Source: Desulfuromonadales bacterium (GTDB taxonomy: Bacteria > Desulfobacterota > Desulfuromonadia > Desulfuromonadales > Geopsychrobacteraceae). Taken from it: 48,585 nucleotides of DNA. This document shows positions 24,506-33,701 of this stretch, piece after piece. Position 1 is the stretch's first letter, and the number at the start of each line of letters is the position of its first letter. The position numbers were made by a program, and so were the translations under genes. The DNA is taken from the NCBI GenBank assembly GCA_016931615.1, contig JAFGEL010000046.1, positions 1-48,585 on the forward strand, in the 5' to 3' direction. The notes under the pieces are model-generated. The model saw nothing but the letters and a program-made list of their open reading frames with translations, ran no database searches and was not told where the DNA came from.

Positions 24506-25451
24506 GGCTGCCCCCCTTGATCAGGAATTTGGGAATTTTTCCGAAGGTAGCCGGGACGATGCCGCGGGGGCGCAGGATCATGGCCAGAATCATGGCAAAA
24601 CCAAAAACGAAATATCGCCAGGTAGCAAACTCGCGGAAAATCTCGGGAACCACGAACATGACAAAGACACCGAGCATGACTCCGGGAATCGAAGATCCGC
24701 CGACCAGGACGATACTGAAGAACAATACTGACTGGATAAAGTCAAAAGCTTCCGGGCTGACTGCAGCGTACTGGGTCGCAAAGACGGTTCCTGCCAGTCC
24801 GGCGATTCCGGCGCCGAGTCCGAAGGCAAAGATTTTATAGACCCGGGTATTGATGCCGATGCTCTCCGCAGCCAGTTGATCTTCACGCAGATAATGCAAG
24901 GCCCGTCCCGGCTTACTTTTTTCCAGGTTGCTCATGACCCACAGGGTCAATAGCAGGACGACAAAGGCGAAATAATAAACCGCGATCTGGCTGGTCAGGT
25001 TGGCGCCGAGGATCTTCAGTGAATCGAGACCGAAAATCCCGTTCGGGCCGCCGGTGACACCCCCCAGGTTGTTCTGCAGGACCTGGACAAAGACGATGTT
25101 GAAGCCGATCGTGACGACCAACAGATAATCACCGCGCAGGTGAACGATCGGTCCGGCAAGCAGAATGCCGAAGATGGCCGGAATCAGGATCGCCAGCGGG
25201 ATGGTCGCAACAATCGGCCAGCCGAAATGGTTGTTGAGGATTGCCGTGGTGTAGGCTCCCATGCCGAAAAACAGCGCCTGGCCCATGTTGAACATGCCGC
25301 TTTTACCGAGGACGATATCCTGGGACAGCGCGACTACGGAAAAGACCAGAAAGGTAATGGCGACCGCCTGCCAGCGCTCATTGAGCGTGTACGGCAGGAC
25401 AGCCATGACGAGGATGAAGACCGGAAGGCCGAAACGATTCAGATTATTCAT
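24495..25451 (-). CDS. livM: Branched-chain amino acid ABC transporter permease LivM
   Basis: This 318-residue inner-membrane permease has about nine helices. The LivM motif LRGDYLLVVTIGFN and the cytoplasmic EAA-like loop around SKPGRALHYLREDQLAAESIGIN are clear. It pairs with LivH to form the channel. The start codon overlaps the livH stop (TGATG). Confidence 0.95.
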   Translation of the reverse strand: MNNLNRFGLPVFILVMAVLPYTLNERWQAVAITFLVFSVVALSQDIVLGKSGMFNMGQALFFGMGAYTTAILNNHFGWPIVATIPLAILIPAIFGILLAGPIVHLRGDYLLVVTIGFNIVFVQVLQNNLGGVTGGPNGIFGLDSLKILGANLTSQIAVYYFAFVVLLLTLWVMSNLEKSKPGRALHYLREDQLAAESIGINTRVYKIFAFGLGAGIAGLAGTVFATQYAAVSPEAFDFIQSVLFFSIVLVGGSSIPGVMLGVFVMFVVPEIFREFATWRYFVFGFAMILAMILRPRGIVPATFGKIPKFLIKGGSHGA

Positions 25452-26347
25452 CAGACTTTCTCCGCAACCCGCTCACCGAGGATGCCGGTGGGGCGGACGA
25501 TGAGGATAAGGATCAGCAGGATAAATGTGAAGGCATCAGCCCAGGTGCTCGAGACGTAGCCGGCAATGAAGGCATTGAACAGACCGAGCAGCATCCCCCC
25601 GATCATGGCCCCCGGAATATTGCCGATACCGCCGAGGATGGCGGCAATAAAAGCATAGAGGCCATATTGCCAGCCCATGTTAAAAGTGATGCCCCGATAA
25701 TAAAGGCCGATAAACAAGCCGCCGACGGCACCCAGAGATGAGCCGATGATAAAGATCAGCGCGATGATACTGTTGACGTTGATACCCATCAGTCGGGCGG
25801 CGTCCTGATCGATGGACGCGGCTCGAACGGCAGCTCCGACACGGGTCTTTTCAACAAACAGGTAGAGGGCCAGCATCAGTACCAGCGAGAGCACCAGGAT
25901 AATGACCTGAATCATGCTGATGACCACACCGTTGAAATCCCAGTAGACCTGCGGCACCAGCTCCGGGAAGATGCGCATGCGCGGCCCCCAGACCAGCATG
26001 ATGCCGTTCTGGATAACCAGCGAAGCCCCCAGGGCTGAAACGACGGCCGACAGGCGTGGAGCGTTACGCAAAGGGCGGTAGGCCAGGCGTTCAAGGATGA
26101 CACCGACACAGGCCATGGTCAACGCGGTCAGGAGGAAGATGACGATGACGGCCAATAACGACGTCGCCTGTCCCATCACCTGGGTATAGATGGTCAGACC
26201 GACGAAAGCCGAAGCCGCAACCATGTCGCCATGGGCAAAGTTGATCAGCTTCATGACGCCATAGACCATGGTGTAACCGAGGGCGACCAGAGCGAACATG
26301 CTGCCGATGGTCAGGCCGTTGGCAAGCTGTTGAAGAAAAATATCCAT
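25451..26347 (-). CDS. livH: Branched-chain amino acid ABC transporter permease LivH
   Basis: This 298-residue permease has about eight helices. The hallmark start QQLANGLTIGSMFALVALGY and the sequence VYGVMKLINFAHGD identify LivH. The ATG at 26347 has GGAG 6 nt upstream, removing 23 residues from the longest frame. It is separated from livK by 160 bp containing a terminator and a nested hairpin, so expression below livK is probably reduced. Confidence 0.95.
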   Translation of the reverse strand: MDIFLQQLANGLTIGSMFALVALGYTMVYGVMKLINFAHGDMVAASAFVGLTIYTQVMGQATSLLAVIVIFLLTALTMACVGVILERLAYRPLRNAPRLSAVVSALGASLVIQNGIMLVWGPRMRIFPELVPQVYWDFNGVVISMIQVIILVLSLVLMLALYLFVEKTRVGAAVRAASIDQDAARLMGINVNSIIALIFIIGSSLGAVGGLFIGLYYRGITFNMGWQYGLYAFIAAILGGIGNIPGAMIGGMLLGLFNAFIAGYVSSTWADAFTFILLILILIVRPTGILGERVAEKV

Positions 26348-26382
26348 AAGCGTCTCCGGGGTGGGCGAAACCGACTGCCTGA

Positions 26383-26424
26383 TAGAAGCCAGGGGAGGAC
26401 CATGCTGTCCTCTCATCGCTTCTA
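26383..26424 (-). other. Nested stem-loop before livH
   Basis: TAGAAGC (26383-26389) pairs with GCTTCTA (26418-26424), and inside it GAGGAC (26395-26400) pairs with GTCCTC (26407-26412). The structure lies about 35 nt before the livH start in the livK-livH spacer. It may be a processing or stabilising hairpin. Confidence 0.5.
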
Positions 26425-26460
26425 CGGGGCAGATCGTTATTGAGTGAGAGCTTGCGAGGT

Positions 26461-26492
26461 AAAAAAAGGGCGGGAGAAATCCTCCCCCGCCC
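26461..26492 (-). terminator. Intercistronic terminator after livK
   Basis: Read on the minus strand, a G/C-rich 7-bp stem (26468-26474 with 26486-26492) is followed by seven T. It lies 18 bp after the livK stop and before livH, so it should give partial termination and excess binding protein. Confidence 0.8.
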
Positions 26493-26509
26493 CGACTGAA
26501 TTGGTCTGT

Positions 26510-27640
26510 TTACTGAACGTACTCGTTGGCGTAACTTCCGTCAGCCTGAATCCGCTTGACGACGTAAGCACCACCGATGCGGTTGCCGTCTTTGGCAAAA
26601 GCGATCGAGCCGGTGATTCCTTCCAGCGGTGCGCTCATGTTCTGCAGGTACTCAACAGCTTTTTTGTTGTCAAAATTGCCGTTCTGCTCGTAGGCGTGAA
26701 TGATGGCACGCATACCGTCGATATTCATCAGACCCCAGATCGAAGGAGGCATTTCACCATACTTGGTCTGGTAGTCAGCGATGAAGTTCTTGGCGATCGG
26801 AGTCGGCAGGGCAGCCGGCTCTGGAACGTTGATGATGAAAGCGCCTTGAGCTGCCGAACCGGCAAGTTTGACGAAGTCCGGGTTGTCGTTGGCGTCGCCA
26901 CCGTAGAAGTCAGCCTTGATGCCGAGAGCGACCTGCTGGGCCCGCAGCTGGCCACCGTCCGAGTAGTACCCGGCAAAGAAGATCGCGTCGGGATTTTTTG
27001 ACTTGATGTTGGTCAGGACCGGGGTGAAATTCTGGGAGTCGGCTTTGATCTTATCGCGGGAAACAACGTTGCCGCCTTTGGCTTTGATCGCCGCTTCGGT
27101 GGCATTGGCGAGGCCGTCAGCGTAGGTTGAGAAGTCGGAGATGACGACGATGCGCTGGTATTTCTTGACGTTGACCAGGTATTCGGCGGCAAATTCGGCT
27201 TCGGCACTGTTCGGGAACGAGTTGCGCAGGAAAGTCCAGTAACCTTTTTCGGTCAGACTGTCGGCGGTACCGTCAGAAGTCTGCAGAACGCCGGCATTGA
27301 AATAAGTTTTCTGGGCGGCTTCGGCACAAGTCGAGGTGTAGGAGCCGATAACCATCTTGACCCCTTTGTTGACCAGGTCCTTGGCACAGATAGCTGCGGC
27401 CATGGCGGTTCCCTGGTCGTCACAGGCGATGACTTCAATCTGCTGACCCAGAACACCGCCTTTGGCATTGACCTGTGCAGCGAGCAGACGCACGCCGTTT
27501 TCAATCCCCTGCCCCTCGTTGGCATAACTGCCGGTGATCGGAGCCTGAACACCGACTTTAAGTGTCTCGGCCCAGGAAAGTCCGGCCATCAAGCTGATGG
27601 CGCAGAGTGTTAACAGGATGTTGCGTAAGGTTCTTTTCAT
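26510..27640 (-). CDS. livK: Branched-chain amino acid ABC transporter substrate-binding protein
   Basis: This 376-residue periplasmic binding protein has a signal peptide (about 1-24, ending AGLSWAE). Its type I periplasmic-binding fold matches the leucine/isoleucine/valine-binding family, with the LKVGVQAPITGSYANEGQGIENGVRLLA start and the IIGSYTS-like VIGSYTSTCAEAA segment that contacts the ligand amino group. GAGGAGGAAGAC gives a strong ribosome site. Ligand specificity within the family is broad, so proline or hydroxyproline cannot be excluded given the neighbouring catabolic genes. Confidence 0.92.
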   Translation of the reverse strand: MKRTLRNILLTLCAISLMAGLSWAETLKVGVQAPITGSYANEGQGIENGVRLLAAQVNAKGGVLGQQIEVIACDDQGTAMAAAICAKDLVNKGVKMVIGSYTSTCAEAAQKTYFNAGVLQTSDGTADSLTEKGYWTFLRNSFPNSAEAEFAAEYLVNVKKYQRIVVISDFSTYADGLANATEAAIKAKGGNVVSRDKIKADSQNFTPVLTNIKSKNPDAIFFAGYYSDGGQLRAQQVALGIKADFYGGDANDNPDFVKLAGSAAQGAFIINVPEPAALPTPIAKNFIADYQTKYGEMPPSIWGLMNIDGMRAIIHAYEQNGNFDNKKAVEYLQNMSAPLEGITGSIAFAKDGNRIGGAYVVKRIQADGSYANEYVQ

Positions 27641-27681
27641 GTCTTCCTCCTCGTTTGATGGTAGTAAACAATCGTTTTGGA

Positions 27682-27710
27682 AGGGTACCTTTCCGTTTCT
27701 GCATGGTCAA
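27682..27710 (-). promoter_or_regulatory. Possible promoter of the liv operon
   Basis: On the minus strand, TTGACC (27710-27705) and TACCCT (27687-27682) are separated by 17 bp, 42 bp upstream of livK. The -10 match is weak. Confidence 0.35.
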
Positions 27711-27762
27711 CGAAAATGTCAGGACGGAAAACCCCACTCATTAAAATACCAGAAAAGTCAAA

Positions 27763-28671
27763 CTAGTGCTTATTTAAACCCAGCATTTGTTTAAGCGCGT
27801 GTTGGGCGATTGCCGGGTTCTCTTTGAGCCGGCGCTTTGAATAGGGAAGCCAGTCTTCTCCATAGGGCACGTAGATGCGCAGGCGATGTCCTCCGGCGAG
27901 AATGATTTTCCGCAGCTCTTCATCTACACCGAGGAGCATCTGAAATTCGTACTGGTCCGGTTTCAAACCCATTTCTCTGATCAGGTTCATTGCTTCAAAA
28001 ACCAACAGTTCATCATGGGTGGCGATGCCGACATAGGAGCCCTGTTTGAACAGCAGTTTCAGGCTTTCCATGAAATTGCGATTGATGGCCTGGGGATGTT
28101 TCCAGGCATCCATTCGCGATTCCACGTAAATCCCTTTACACAGGCGATAGTTCTGGTAGCCGTCACCCAGGTTGATCACGTCCTGGGGGGTGCGCCGTAG
28201 ATACCCCTGAAAAGCGGTGCCGACATGACCGGGGAATTCTTCGCGCAGTTTGCGAAAAAACTCGAACGTGTCGTCCGTCGTCTGCACATCCTCAATATCG
28301 ATGCGGACGAAATTATTGAATTTTTTTGCTTCGGCGACGAGTTCATGAATGATCTCGAAACACTGGTTTTTGTCGAGTAACAGACCCATTTGGGTCGGTT
28401 TGATGGAGAGGTTGGCGTCAAGCTTCTCTTGATCGATGGTCTGAAGGATTCTCAACGCTTCTCTTTTGTAGCCCTGAGCTTCATCCATGCCGGTGATGAA
28501 TTCGCCAAGGATATCGAGGGTCGTCATCATGCCCTGGGCGTTCAGGTCCTTGGTCACCCGAACGGCGTCGTTGAGACTTGGCCCGGCAATGTAGCCTTTG
28601 GCGAAGTGGCTGACAATCGGCTTGGGGACATGCATGATGGTTTTTGAGACGACATAGTTGAAAAGAGACAT
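27763..28671 (-). CDS. Proline dehydrogenase (monofunctional)
   Basis: This 302-residue FAD enzyme oxidises L-proline to P5C and passes electrons to the quinone pool at the membrane. Family motifs include RIDIEDVQTTDDTF, KGIYVE, IATHDE near residue 220 and the substrate-site segment RIYVPYGEDWLPYSKRRLKENP, in which the two late arginines bind the proline carboxylate. It is the short, stand-alone form seen in Gram-positives and deltaproteobacteria, not fused to P5C dehydrogenase as in PutA. It follows the P5C dehydrogenase gene by 75 bp. Confidence 0.93.
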   Translation of the reverse strand: MSLFNYVVSKTIMHVPKPIVSHFAKGYIAGPSLNDAVRVTKDLNAQGMMTTLDILGEFITGMDEAQGYKREALRILQTIDQEKLDANLSIKPTQMGLLLDKNQCFEIIHELVAEAKKFNNFVRIDIEDVQTTDDTFEFFRKLREEFPGHVGTAFQGYLRRTPQDVINLGDGYQNYRLCKGIYVESRMDAWKHPQAINRNFMESLKLLFKQGSYVGIATHDELLVFEAMNLIREMGLKPDQYEFQMLLGVDEELRKIILAGGHRLRIYVPYGEDWLPYSKRRLKENPAIAQHALKQMLGLNKH

Positions 28672-28710
28672 CGTTTAAGTCCTGTGCATATGCTGGTTGT
28701 TGTCTTGTCT

Positions 28711-28736
28711 CTCCCCCGACGGGATGCCGGGGGGAG
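28711..28736 (-). other. Intercistronic hairpin between pruA and proline dehydrogenase
   Basis: CTCCCCC (28711-28717) pairs with GGGGGAG (28730-28736) around a 12-nt loop in the 75-bp gap. No T tract follows, so a message-stabilising or processing role is more likely than termination. Confidence 0.5.
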
Positions 28737-28746
28737 CGCAGTTATT

Positions 28747-30396
28747 TTATTCAGCATCCATAAAGGGGTACTCAAAAGATTGCGGCGGAAGGAAGTTTTC
28801 CTTGATCGCCCGCACCGATGCCCAGCGCATCAGATTCTGCTTGCTTCCGGCTTTATCGTTGGTGCCGGAGGCGCGGCCACCGCCAAAGGGCTGTTGACCG
28901 ACAACTGCGCCGGTTGGTTTGTCGTTGATGTAGAAATTGCCGGAGGCGTTTTCCAGTTTTTTCATCGCGAGACTGATCGCCGTGCGGTCCTGGGCGAAGA
29001 TTGCCCCGGTCAGACTGTAGGGTGAGGTCTGATCACAGAGTTCCAGGGTTTCTTCGTACTCATCATCCTGGTAGCAATACATGGTCATGACCGGCCCGAA
29101 GATCTCTTCTTCCATGGTACGGAAGTGCGGGTTGGTCGTCGTGATGACGGTCGGCTGGATGAAAAATCCCTTGCTGTCATCGTAGCCGCCACCGATGACG
29201 ATTTCCGCATCCTGCGCTGCGGCGGCGTAGTCGATATATTCGGTGATGGTGCTGAAAGCGGCCCTGTCGATGACGGCATTGAAGAAATTGCCGAAGTCAC
29301 AGACATCACCGGTCTTGATACGTCCGATCTGAGCTTTCAACTCATCCAGCAGTGGCTGCCAGAGGGACTGCGGAATGTAAGCACGCGATGCCGCGGAGCA
29401 CTTTTGTCCCTGGTATTCAAAGGCTCCTCTGACAATCGCTGTTGCCAGAGCTTTGACATCGGCCGAGCTGTGGGCAAAGATGAAATCCTTGCCACCGGTC
29501 TCGCCGACGATGCGGGGGTAGGTTTTGTATTTGTCTTCGGCAATATTATTGCCGATCTGTTTCCACATGCTCTGAAAAACGGCGGTACTGCCGGTGAAAT
29601 GGATACCGTTGAAATCCGGGCTGTCCAGGCAGACGTTGCCGACGTCGCTGCCCGAGCCCGGTACGAAGTTGATGACGCCATCGGGTAAACCGGCTTCCTG
29701 CAGCAGTTTCATGAAGTGGTATGGCGCGTAAACGGCTGAAGACGCCGGTTTCCAGACCACGGTGTTGCCCATGATTGCCGGTGAGGTCGGCAGGTTCCCT
29801 GAGATCGCGGTGAAATTGAACGGGGCAATGGCAAAGACAAAGCCTTCCAGCGGCCGGTGTTGAACGTAGTTCCAGATCGGTGAGGGCGAATGAAGCGGTT
29901 GCTCAGCGTAGATTTCCTGGGCGTAGTAAACATTGAAGCGCAGAAAATCGATCAGTTCGCAAGCGGCATCGATTTCAGCCTGAAACGGATTTTTGCTGAT
30001 ATTGAGCATGGTCGCAGCGTTGATCAGGAAGCGATAGGGTCCGGCCAGAAGATCGGCGGCTTTGAGAAAGATCGCTGCACGCTCTTCCCAGCGTAAACTT
30101 TCCCATGCCGGTTTGGCGGCCATAGCGGCATCGATGGCCATCTGGACCTCTTTCGGGCCGGCTTTGTGGTATTGACCCAGCTCAAGCGTATGATCGTGAG
30201 GACAGGCGATTTTGGCCGTTCTGCCTGTCCGGACCTCCTGGCCGCCGATAATTAGCGGCACCTCAATCTGCTTGTTTTTCAATTCATCCAAGGCCGCTTT
30301 CAATTTTTGGCGTTCCGGCGTCCCCGGTGCGTAGGACAGAACAGGCTCATTTTGCGGGAATGGAATATTGATGGATGCGTTATTCAAAAGGTTCAT
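28747..30396 (-). CDS. pruA: L-glutamate gamma-semialdehyde (P5C) dehydrogenase
   Basis: This 549-residue NAD-dependent aldehyde dehydrogenase oxidises P5C/glutamate semialdehyde to glutamate. The catalytic pair is E299 in GETGGKD and C333 in GQKCSA, with N194 in APFNF. Length and the N-terminal extension resemble the ALDH4/P5CDH-1 group rather than PutA-type enzymes. The ATG at 30396 has GAGGAG 4 nt upstream. A sigma-54 promoter lies 60-75 bp upstream, so it is the first gene of the proline-degradation operon. It would also consume P5C made by HypD elsewhere in the window (inference). Confidence 0.95.
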   Translation of the reverse strand: MNLLNNASINIPFPQNEPVLSYAPGTPERQKLKAALDELKNKQIEVPLIIGGQEVRTGRTAKIACPHDHTLELGQYHKAGPKEVQMAIDAAMAAKPAWESLRWEERAAIFLKAADLLAGPYRFLINAATMLNISKNPFQAEIDAACELIDFLRFNVYYAQEIYAEQPLHSPSPIWNYVQHRPLEGFVFAIAPFNFTAISGNLPTSPAIMGNTVVWKPASSAVYAPYHFMKLLQEAGLPDGVINFVPGSGSDVGNVCLDSPDFNGIHFTGSTAVFQSMWKQIGNNIAEDKYKTYPRIVGETGGKDFIFAHSSADVKALATAIVRGAFEYQGQKCSAASRAYIPQSLWQPLLDELKAQIGRIKTGDVCDFGNFFNAVIDRAAFSTITEYIDYAAAAQDAEIVIGGGYDDSKGFFIQPTVITTTNPHFRTMEEEIFGPVMTMYCYQDDEYEETLELCDQTSPYSLTGAIFAQDRTAISLAMKKLENASGNFYINDKPTGAVVGQQPFGGGRASGTNDKAGSKQNLMRWASVRAIKENFLPPQSFEYPFMDAE

Positions 30397-30455
30397 AGCT
30401 CTCCTCACAGTTGTGGGTTGGTAAAAAATCTCAGCTGAAGTACGAAAGTTTAATG

Positions 30456-30471
30456 AGCAAAGAAAGTGCCA
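30456..30471 (-). promoter_or_regulatory. Sigma-54 (-24/-12) promoter of pruA-proline dehydrogenase
   Basis: On the minus strand the sequence reads TGGCAC, 5 nt (TTTCT), TTGCT, an exact match to the sigma-54 consensus TGGCAC-N5-TTGCW. It lies 60 bp upstream of the pruA ATG, and the gene for a sigma-54 activator is directly upstream. Confidence 0.9.
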
Positions 30472-30624
30472 AACTTTGTTTTGTTGAATAAAACGTTGAG
30501 TTCGATTCTATGAAGAGGAAGAAAAGATGCGATAGATCAGGACGTTGAGGGTTTTTGTAGAAAGTTGAAAAGGATATCTCTGCGGGTGGTTTCAGTTGTG
30601 AGTTGCCGATCTGTCAAAAGGCTC

Positions 30625-30640
30625 TATGCAGTTTTGCATA
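30625..30640. promoter_or_regulatory. Likely activator-binding palindrome (UAS)
   Basis: TATGCA and TGCATA form a perfect 6-bp palindrome with a 4-bp spacer (GTTT). It lies about 155 bp upstream of the sigma-54 promoter, a usual distance for an enhancer site. The same TGCAT half-sites recur at the start of the activator gene. Confidence 0.65.
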
Positions 30641-30652
30641 AAAAAGGGATAT

Positions 30653-32395
30653 TCAGTCCAGGCCGTGTTTTTTCAGCTTGCGGGCGATAGTCGACTGGTT
30701 GACCCCCAGGGCCTTTGCCATATCACTCTGATTTTTAAACTGCATGCCGGCCATTTCAAGGATCTGTTTTTCAACCTGGTCAAGAATGTCCCGCAAGGAT
30801 TGTCTTTCGGGAAGCTGATCAACGCTGAAAGGAGGCTCGGCAGGAGGGGATGTGATGTGCGCCGGTAGATCGGACAGATCGATCAGTTCCGTGTCAGACA
30901 TGACCACGATGCGCTCGCACAGGTTCATCAACTCTCTGACATTGCCCGGGTAACTGTAGGCCGTCAAGCTGTCAAGGGCTCTGCGCGTCAGACGTTTTTG
31001 TCCGCCGGTCTGTTTGCAGAACTGATCAATATAGTGACGAATCAGAGGGACGATACAGTCGGGACGCTCTCTGAGTGCCGGCACATGGATAGGGATGACA
31101 TTCAGGCGATAATACAGATCGAGACGGAAACTGCCTTTTTCGACCATCTGTTCCATGTCCTGATGGGTTGCCGCCAGTACCCGAACATTGACCGTGCGGC
31201 TGCGGGTGTCGCCGAGGCGGGTGATCTGGCCATCTTCAAGAAAACGCAGAAGTTTGACCTGGGAGGGCAGCGGAAGTTCGGCAATCTCGTCAAGAAAGAG
31301 CGTGCCGCCGTCGGCCAGTTCAAATTGGCCCGGCTTGCCGCTTTTCAGCGCCCCGGTAAAGGCGCCCTTTTCATAACCGAAAAGCTCGGCTTCGATCAGC
31401 GATTCGGGAATCGCACCGCAATTGATTTTGATCAGGGGCTGTTCGGCCCTGGGCGAGTGTCTATGGATAAGGTCAGCGATCAGTCCCTTGCCGACTCCAG
31501 ATTCACCCAGAATCAGCACCGATGAGTCGGCCTTTGCGACCTTGAGGGCCTGTTCCAGAGCGCGGACCATGAGAGGGCTGCGGGCGATGACCTGGCGGGA
31601 CTCCAGTTCGGCGTTCTGCATGGCCAGCATCTGATTGCGAAAGCCATCTTTGAAGGCTTCCTGGGTTTCCAGTTCGCGCTGCAGATTATCAATTTCGGTA
31701 ATGTCGCGCTCGCTGACCACCACGCGCACCAGGGTCCCTTGTTCGTCAAACACCGGGGTAGCAATGGAAATCAGTTTGCGCCCCTCTTTGTTCTGCAGCA
31801 GGCTGACACGTTTTTTGCTCAGGCTGGCCTCGAGGGCAGCTGAACGATCGATAAAGCCGTCGTCGATCAGTTCCCGCATATTGCGACCGATGATTTTGCT
31901 GGCAGGCAGGGAATGGATTTTCTCCGAAGCGGGATTCATGCGGATGACGTTGGCTTCAGCGTCACAGACGAACAGCCCATCGGAAGAAGAATCGATGATG
32001 GTGTCGAGCTCGCGGGACAAAGTCAGGAACGAAGGGAGCCGCCGGGTCATGGTGTCGAGCTGGGTGCCGTCGACCAGAATGCACACCGCGCCGCTGATCT
32101 GTTCATCCTCGATAACCGGATTGACGCCGACAAAATATTCGCGGTCTTTGATCTGCAAGGGGAATTCGCAGCTCGGCAGCGCCCCTTCGAGGATTTTGCT
32201 GACCTGATTCCAGACCCCGGGAAAGAGCGTTTCCAGCGAACTCCCGGGATGAATTCCCAGGTCTTCGCGGGCCAGCCTGCTCAGTAAGGTGATTGTGCCG
32301 GTTTGATCGACAATAATCAGCGCACGCGCTGTGGCGTCGGCCAGGGCCTGTAAGTGGGACGGGAAAAGTTGCATATGCATAGGGCTATTATGCAT
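30653..32395 (-). CDS. Sigma-54-dependent transcriptional activator (PAS-AAA+-TyrR-type HTH)
   Basis: This protein of up to 580 residues has an N-terminal sensory region (about 10-115), a PAS domain (about 128-235), an AAA+ domain and a C-terminal helix-turn-helix (about 550-578, [19 protein letters not shown]). The AAA+ part contains Walker A GESGVGKG at 297-304, the sigma-54 loop GAFTGA at 344-349 and Walker B GGTLFLDE at 363-370. It lacks a receiver domain, so it should respond to a small ligand, plausibly proline. It sits immediately upstream of the sigma-54-driven pruA operon, its probable target. Start choice is uncertain: ATGs at 32395, 32380 and 32374 all lie among TGCAT palindromes and none has a good ribosome site. 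Confidence 0.9.
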   Translation of the reverse strand: MHNSPMHMQLFPSHLQALADATARALIIVDQTGTITLLSRLAREDLGIHPGSSLETLFPGVWNQVSKILEGALPSCEFPLQIKDREYFVGVNPVIEDEQISGAVCILVDGTQLDTMTRRLPSFLTLSRELDTIIDSSSDGLFVCDAEANVIRMNPASEKIHSLPASKIIGRNMRELIDDGFIDRSAALEASLSKKRVSLLQNKEGRKLISIATPVFDEQGTLVRVVVSERDITEIDNLQRELETQEAFKDGFRNQMLAMQNAELESRQVIARSPLMVRALEQALKVAKADSSVLILGESGVGKGLIADLIHRHSPRAEQPLIKINCGAIPESLIEAELFGYEKGAFTGALKSGKPGQFELADGGTLFLDEIAELPLPSQVKLLRFLEDGQITRLGDTRSRTVNVRVLAATHQDMEQMVEKGSFRLDLYYRLNVIPIHVPALRERPDCIVPLIRHYIDQFCKQTGGQKRLTRRALDSLTAYSYPGNVRELMNLCERIVVMSDTELIDLSDLPAHITSPPAEPPFSVDQLPERQSLRDILDQVEKQILEMAGMQFKNQSDMAKALGVNQSTIARKLKKHGLD

Positions 32396-32416
32396 AAATG
32401 CATTGATTATGCAATT
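32370..32416. promoter_or_regulatory. Cluster of TGCAT palindromes at the activator gene start
   Basis: In 47 bp there are TGCATATGCA (32370-32379, perfect palindrome), TTATGCATAA (32388-32397, perfect), ATGCAT-AA-ATGCAT (32390-32403) and TTATGCAA (32407-32414). They match the half-sites of the palindrome at 30625-30640. They overlap the activator's start codons, which suggests self-repression (inference). Confidence 0.6.
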
Positions 32417-32463
32417 GTAAATAACTGCTGCGGCTGTTCAGTTTCAGGTCGGCCCGGATATGC

Positions 32464-33561
32464 TTATAAAGATTCCCAGAACTCGGCCGCCTCTTTCCAG
32501 CGCAATGCCTCATCCATGTCCTGGGGAACCCCCTTGCCGGTCGAGTACATGACCCCGAGACAGTACTGAGCTTTGGTGTGACCCTGGTCAGCGGCCTTGG
32601 TCAGCCATTTTTTCCCTTCCAGGGAATCCCGCTTGACCCCTTTGCCGTTAAGGTGCATGACGCCGAGATTGTACTGGGCGTCGGCATTCCCTGCTTTGGC
32701 CGCTTCAAGCCACCAGTGGTAGGCCATCTGCAGATCCTGTCCGGTACCGATCCCCTTGGCGTAAAGTTGACCGAGAACGACCTGGGCGCGCTCATGATTG
32801 CGGGTCGCCGCCCGTTTGAGCAGCACCACGGCTGAAGCCGGATCGCGGACTTCCTCACTTCCGAAGCTGAGCAGTTTGCCCAGGTGGTAGATGGCATCAA
32901 GATAGTTCTGTTCCGCGGCCTTTTGCAGCCAGCGGCGCGCTTCCGTATAGCTCTGGAGAACGCCGGTGCCGCGGGCGTACATCATGCCGAGATGATACTG
33001 GGCCGTTGGAAGACCCTGTTCGGCTGCCTGTTTGAGCCATTGTTTCGCTTTGGAATAGTTTTTCTTCACCCCTTTGCCGACCAGATACATGTGTCCCAGG
33101 GTGAACTGAACTTTGGGGTTTCCCTGGTCTGCCGCCATGCCCCACCAGCGCCGGGCTTCGATAAAATCTTTTGGAACGCCATGTCCCTTCGCATACATCA
33201 GACCCAGGTTGTATTGGGCATCAGAAAAGTTCTGATCTGCAGCTTTGCGAAACCAGTGCAGCGCCTGATCGTAATCGGCCGGGACGCCGCGCCCCTTGAT
33301 ATAAGCCTGTCCCAGAACATTCTGGGCGCGGGCGTAGCTCAGTTCGGCGGCCCGCCGATAATATTTTGCCGCTTCAACGGGGTTCTCAGCTGTTCCCTTG
33401 CCCGTATCGTACATCCGCCCGAGCATGAAAATCGCCCTGGGATAATTGTGCTGGGATGCCAGGCGAAACCACTTCATCGCTTCCGCATAGGATTTTTCGA
33501 CACCTCTGCCCTGAAAATAGTTCATTCCCAGGCGATAATGAGATTGTGCCATGTCGGACAT
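32464..33561 (-). CDS. Sel1-like repeat protein
   Basis: This 365-residue protein consists almost wholly of about ten Sel1-type (TPR-like) repeats of 36 residues, each with a pattern such as A..LG.MY..G.GV..D...A..W...AA..G. No signal peptide or enzymatic domain is seen. Such solenoids act as protein-interaction scaffolds. It is divergent from the CheV gene, and a second Sel1 protein lies on the other side of CheV, suggesting a shared signalling role (inference). Confidence 0.9.
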   Translation of the reverse strand: MSDMAQSHYRLGMNYFQGRGVEKSYAEAMKWFRLASQHNYPRAIFMLGRMYDTGKGTAENPVEAAKYYRRAAELSYARAQNVLGQAYIKGRGVPADYDQALHWFRKAADQNFSDAQYNLGLMYAKGHGVPKDFIEARRWWGMAADQGNPKVQFTLGHMYLVGKGVKKNYSKAKQWLKQAAEQGLPTAQYHLGMMYARGTGVLQSYTEARRWLQKAAEQNYLDAIYHLGKLLSFGSEEVRDPASAVVLLKRAATRNHERAQVVLGQLYAKGIGTGQDLQMAYHWWLEAAKAGNADAQYNLGVMHLNGKGVKRDSLEGKKWLTKAADQGHTKAQYCLGVMYSTGKGVPQDMDEALRWKEAAEFWESL

Positions 33562-33636
33562 CGAGGCCCCCTTTGAGGTAAGTTAAATTTAATGACTTAT
33601 TATACACGAAAAGTCTTTCGATGGCAGGAATAAATA

Positions 33637-33665
33637 TTGACACAATATGATTAAGATGATCAAAT
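33637..33665 (+). promoter_or_regulatory. Possible promoter of the CheV gene
   Basis: TTGACA (33637-33642) is an exact -35 box. A weak -10 (TCAAAT, 33660-33665) follows after 17 bp in a very AT-rich tract, 37 bp upstream of the ATG. Confidence 0.4.
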
Positions 33666-33701
33666 AAAATAATTTGAATAGTCTATCGATAAGGGACATC
33701 T

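Noticed and set aside
28711-28740. Hairpin between pruA and proline dehydrogenase considered as a terminator
   Set aside because: There is no T run after it on the minus strand, so I list it only as an intercistronic hairpin.
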